Shown: positions 47,805 through 48,137 of the stretch, piece after piece
Position numbering within the stretch: position 1 is the stretch's first letter
Layout of the letters: each line of letters opens with the position of its first letter
DNA from: a virus
Direction: 5' to 3' (one strand)
IMG/VR virus record: IMGVR_UViG_3300009593_000028
Location: 1-48,137 of that record
DNA: 48,137 bases
Notes under the pieces: model-generated
The model's input: only the letters and a program-made list of their open reading frames with translations
Database searches by the model: none
Told to the model about the DNA's origin: nothing
Translations under genes and position numbers: made by a program

Positions 47805-48137
47805 TTACTGTTGTTGTCTTTGTCTAATCATGGAAAGGATGTCTTCGGCCTTACCATTTGTATTAGAACTTGCTTCTGCCGTTGGGGCCGTAGTAGCTTC
47901 AGGAGTTACAGTTTCTGCAACTGCTGGAGTTTCTACTTTTGGAGCCGCCGGAGTTGCTACAGGAGCATCTTTCTTGGCAACGTTTGGATCACCAGTACGT
48001 GCTGACATTCCAGCTGGACGGAAATATTGTCCAAATTTGTCCATGTCGTATGCTTCACCATCGACACTTGCTTCGAACATTTCCTTCATTACTTTCACTT
48101 CAACATCACTTGGCTTCTTTGGTAGGAAGTCATTAAG
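47805..48137 (-). CDS. 32: Single-stranded DNA-binding protein gp32, C-terminal part
   Basis: The C-terminal 110 residues of a protein whose start lies beyond the window edge. The frame stays open to 48137 (reading LNDFLPKKPSDVEVKVM before the segment MFEASVDGEAYDMDKFGQYF). The tail is Ala/Pro/Thr-rich and flexible, ending in DILSMIRQRQQQ. Position upstream of uvsX, the DMDKFGQYF segment and the disordered tail fit gp32 of marine T4-like phages. gp32 coats ssDNA; the tail contacts replication partners. Confidence 0.8.
   Translation of the reverse strand, partial: LNDFLPKKPSDVEVKVMKEMFEASVDGEAYDMDKFGQYFRPAGMSARTGDPNVAKKDAPVATPAAPKVETPAVAETVTPEATTAPTAEASSNTNGKAEDILSMIRQRQQQ

Noticed and set aside
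1-48137. CRISPR arrays, insertion sequences, integrase or attachment sites
   Set aside because: No regular short repeats with spacers, no transposase-like or integrase-like protein and no flanking terminal repeats were seen.

Overview
The window looks like part of the genome of a large lytic T4-like (Straboviridae-type) phage of a low-G+C, aerobic, Gram-negative and probably marine bacterium. The phage assignment rests on recognisable T4 core genes: UvsX recombinase, UvsY mediator, UvsW helicase, gp41 replicative helicase, gp61 primase and the C-terminus of gp32. Peptide deformylase, a 2OG-Fe(II) oxygenase and many small proteins of the kind seen in cyanophages and pelagiphages support it. 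The Gram-negative host is inferred from CMP-Kdo synthesis genes. No host is named by the sequence; a Pelagibacter-like host is a guess.

Layout. (1) 1-5880, plus strand: about 14 small early-type genes and one tRNA-Asp. Nearly every gene or pair has its own near-consensus sigma70 promoter (TTGACA, 17 bp, TATAAT) and a GAGGG ribosome-binding site. This part is visibly richer in G+C than the rest and ends at a strong terminator. (2) 5880-8830: a boundary region with tiny membrane-peptide ORFs, a leftward block of four small genes, a hairpin-rich divergent spacer, a multi-pass membrane protein and two small conserved phage genes. (3) 8862-11918, plus strand: a tightly overlapping operon encoding orotidine-5'-phosphate decarboxylase, HemF, HemB, heme oxygenase and a small protein. 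(4) 12094-30110, minus strand: SGNH hydrolase, nitrilase, gp41, a carbamoyltransferase-like protein, gp61, a late structural-type protein, a miniature Pol III alpha-like protein, deformylase, oxygenase, an FkbM methyltransferase, a KdsB-KdsA-phosphoribosyltransferase-HAD cassette, cupin, and UvsW. (5) 30128-45963, minus strand: a glycan island of about 16 kb, with four related capsule-synthesis-like transferases, six other glycosyltransferase-like proteins, methyltransferases, two SGNH proteins, a sulfotransferase and a nucleotidyltransferase-cupin fusion. (6) 45950-48137, minus strand: UvsY, a small acidic protein, UvsX and gp32.

How it fits together. The leftmost region looks like host-takeover genes read by host sigma70 polymerase. 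The minus-strand core carries replication and recombination. Two metabolic programs stand out. One is a heme operon containing a porphobilinogen-forming enzyme, an oxygen-dependent coproporphyrinogen oxidase and a heme-degrading oxygenase. The other is synthesis of CMP-Kdo next to a large set of glycan-building and glycan-decorating enzymes, which may modify the cell envelope or the virion. Several internal promoters sit so that the start codon lies at about +1 of the transcript, suggesting leaderless mRNAs.
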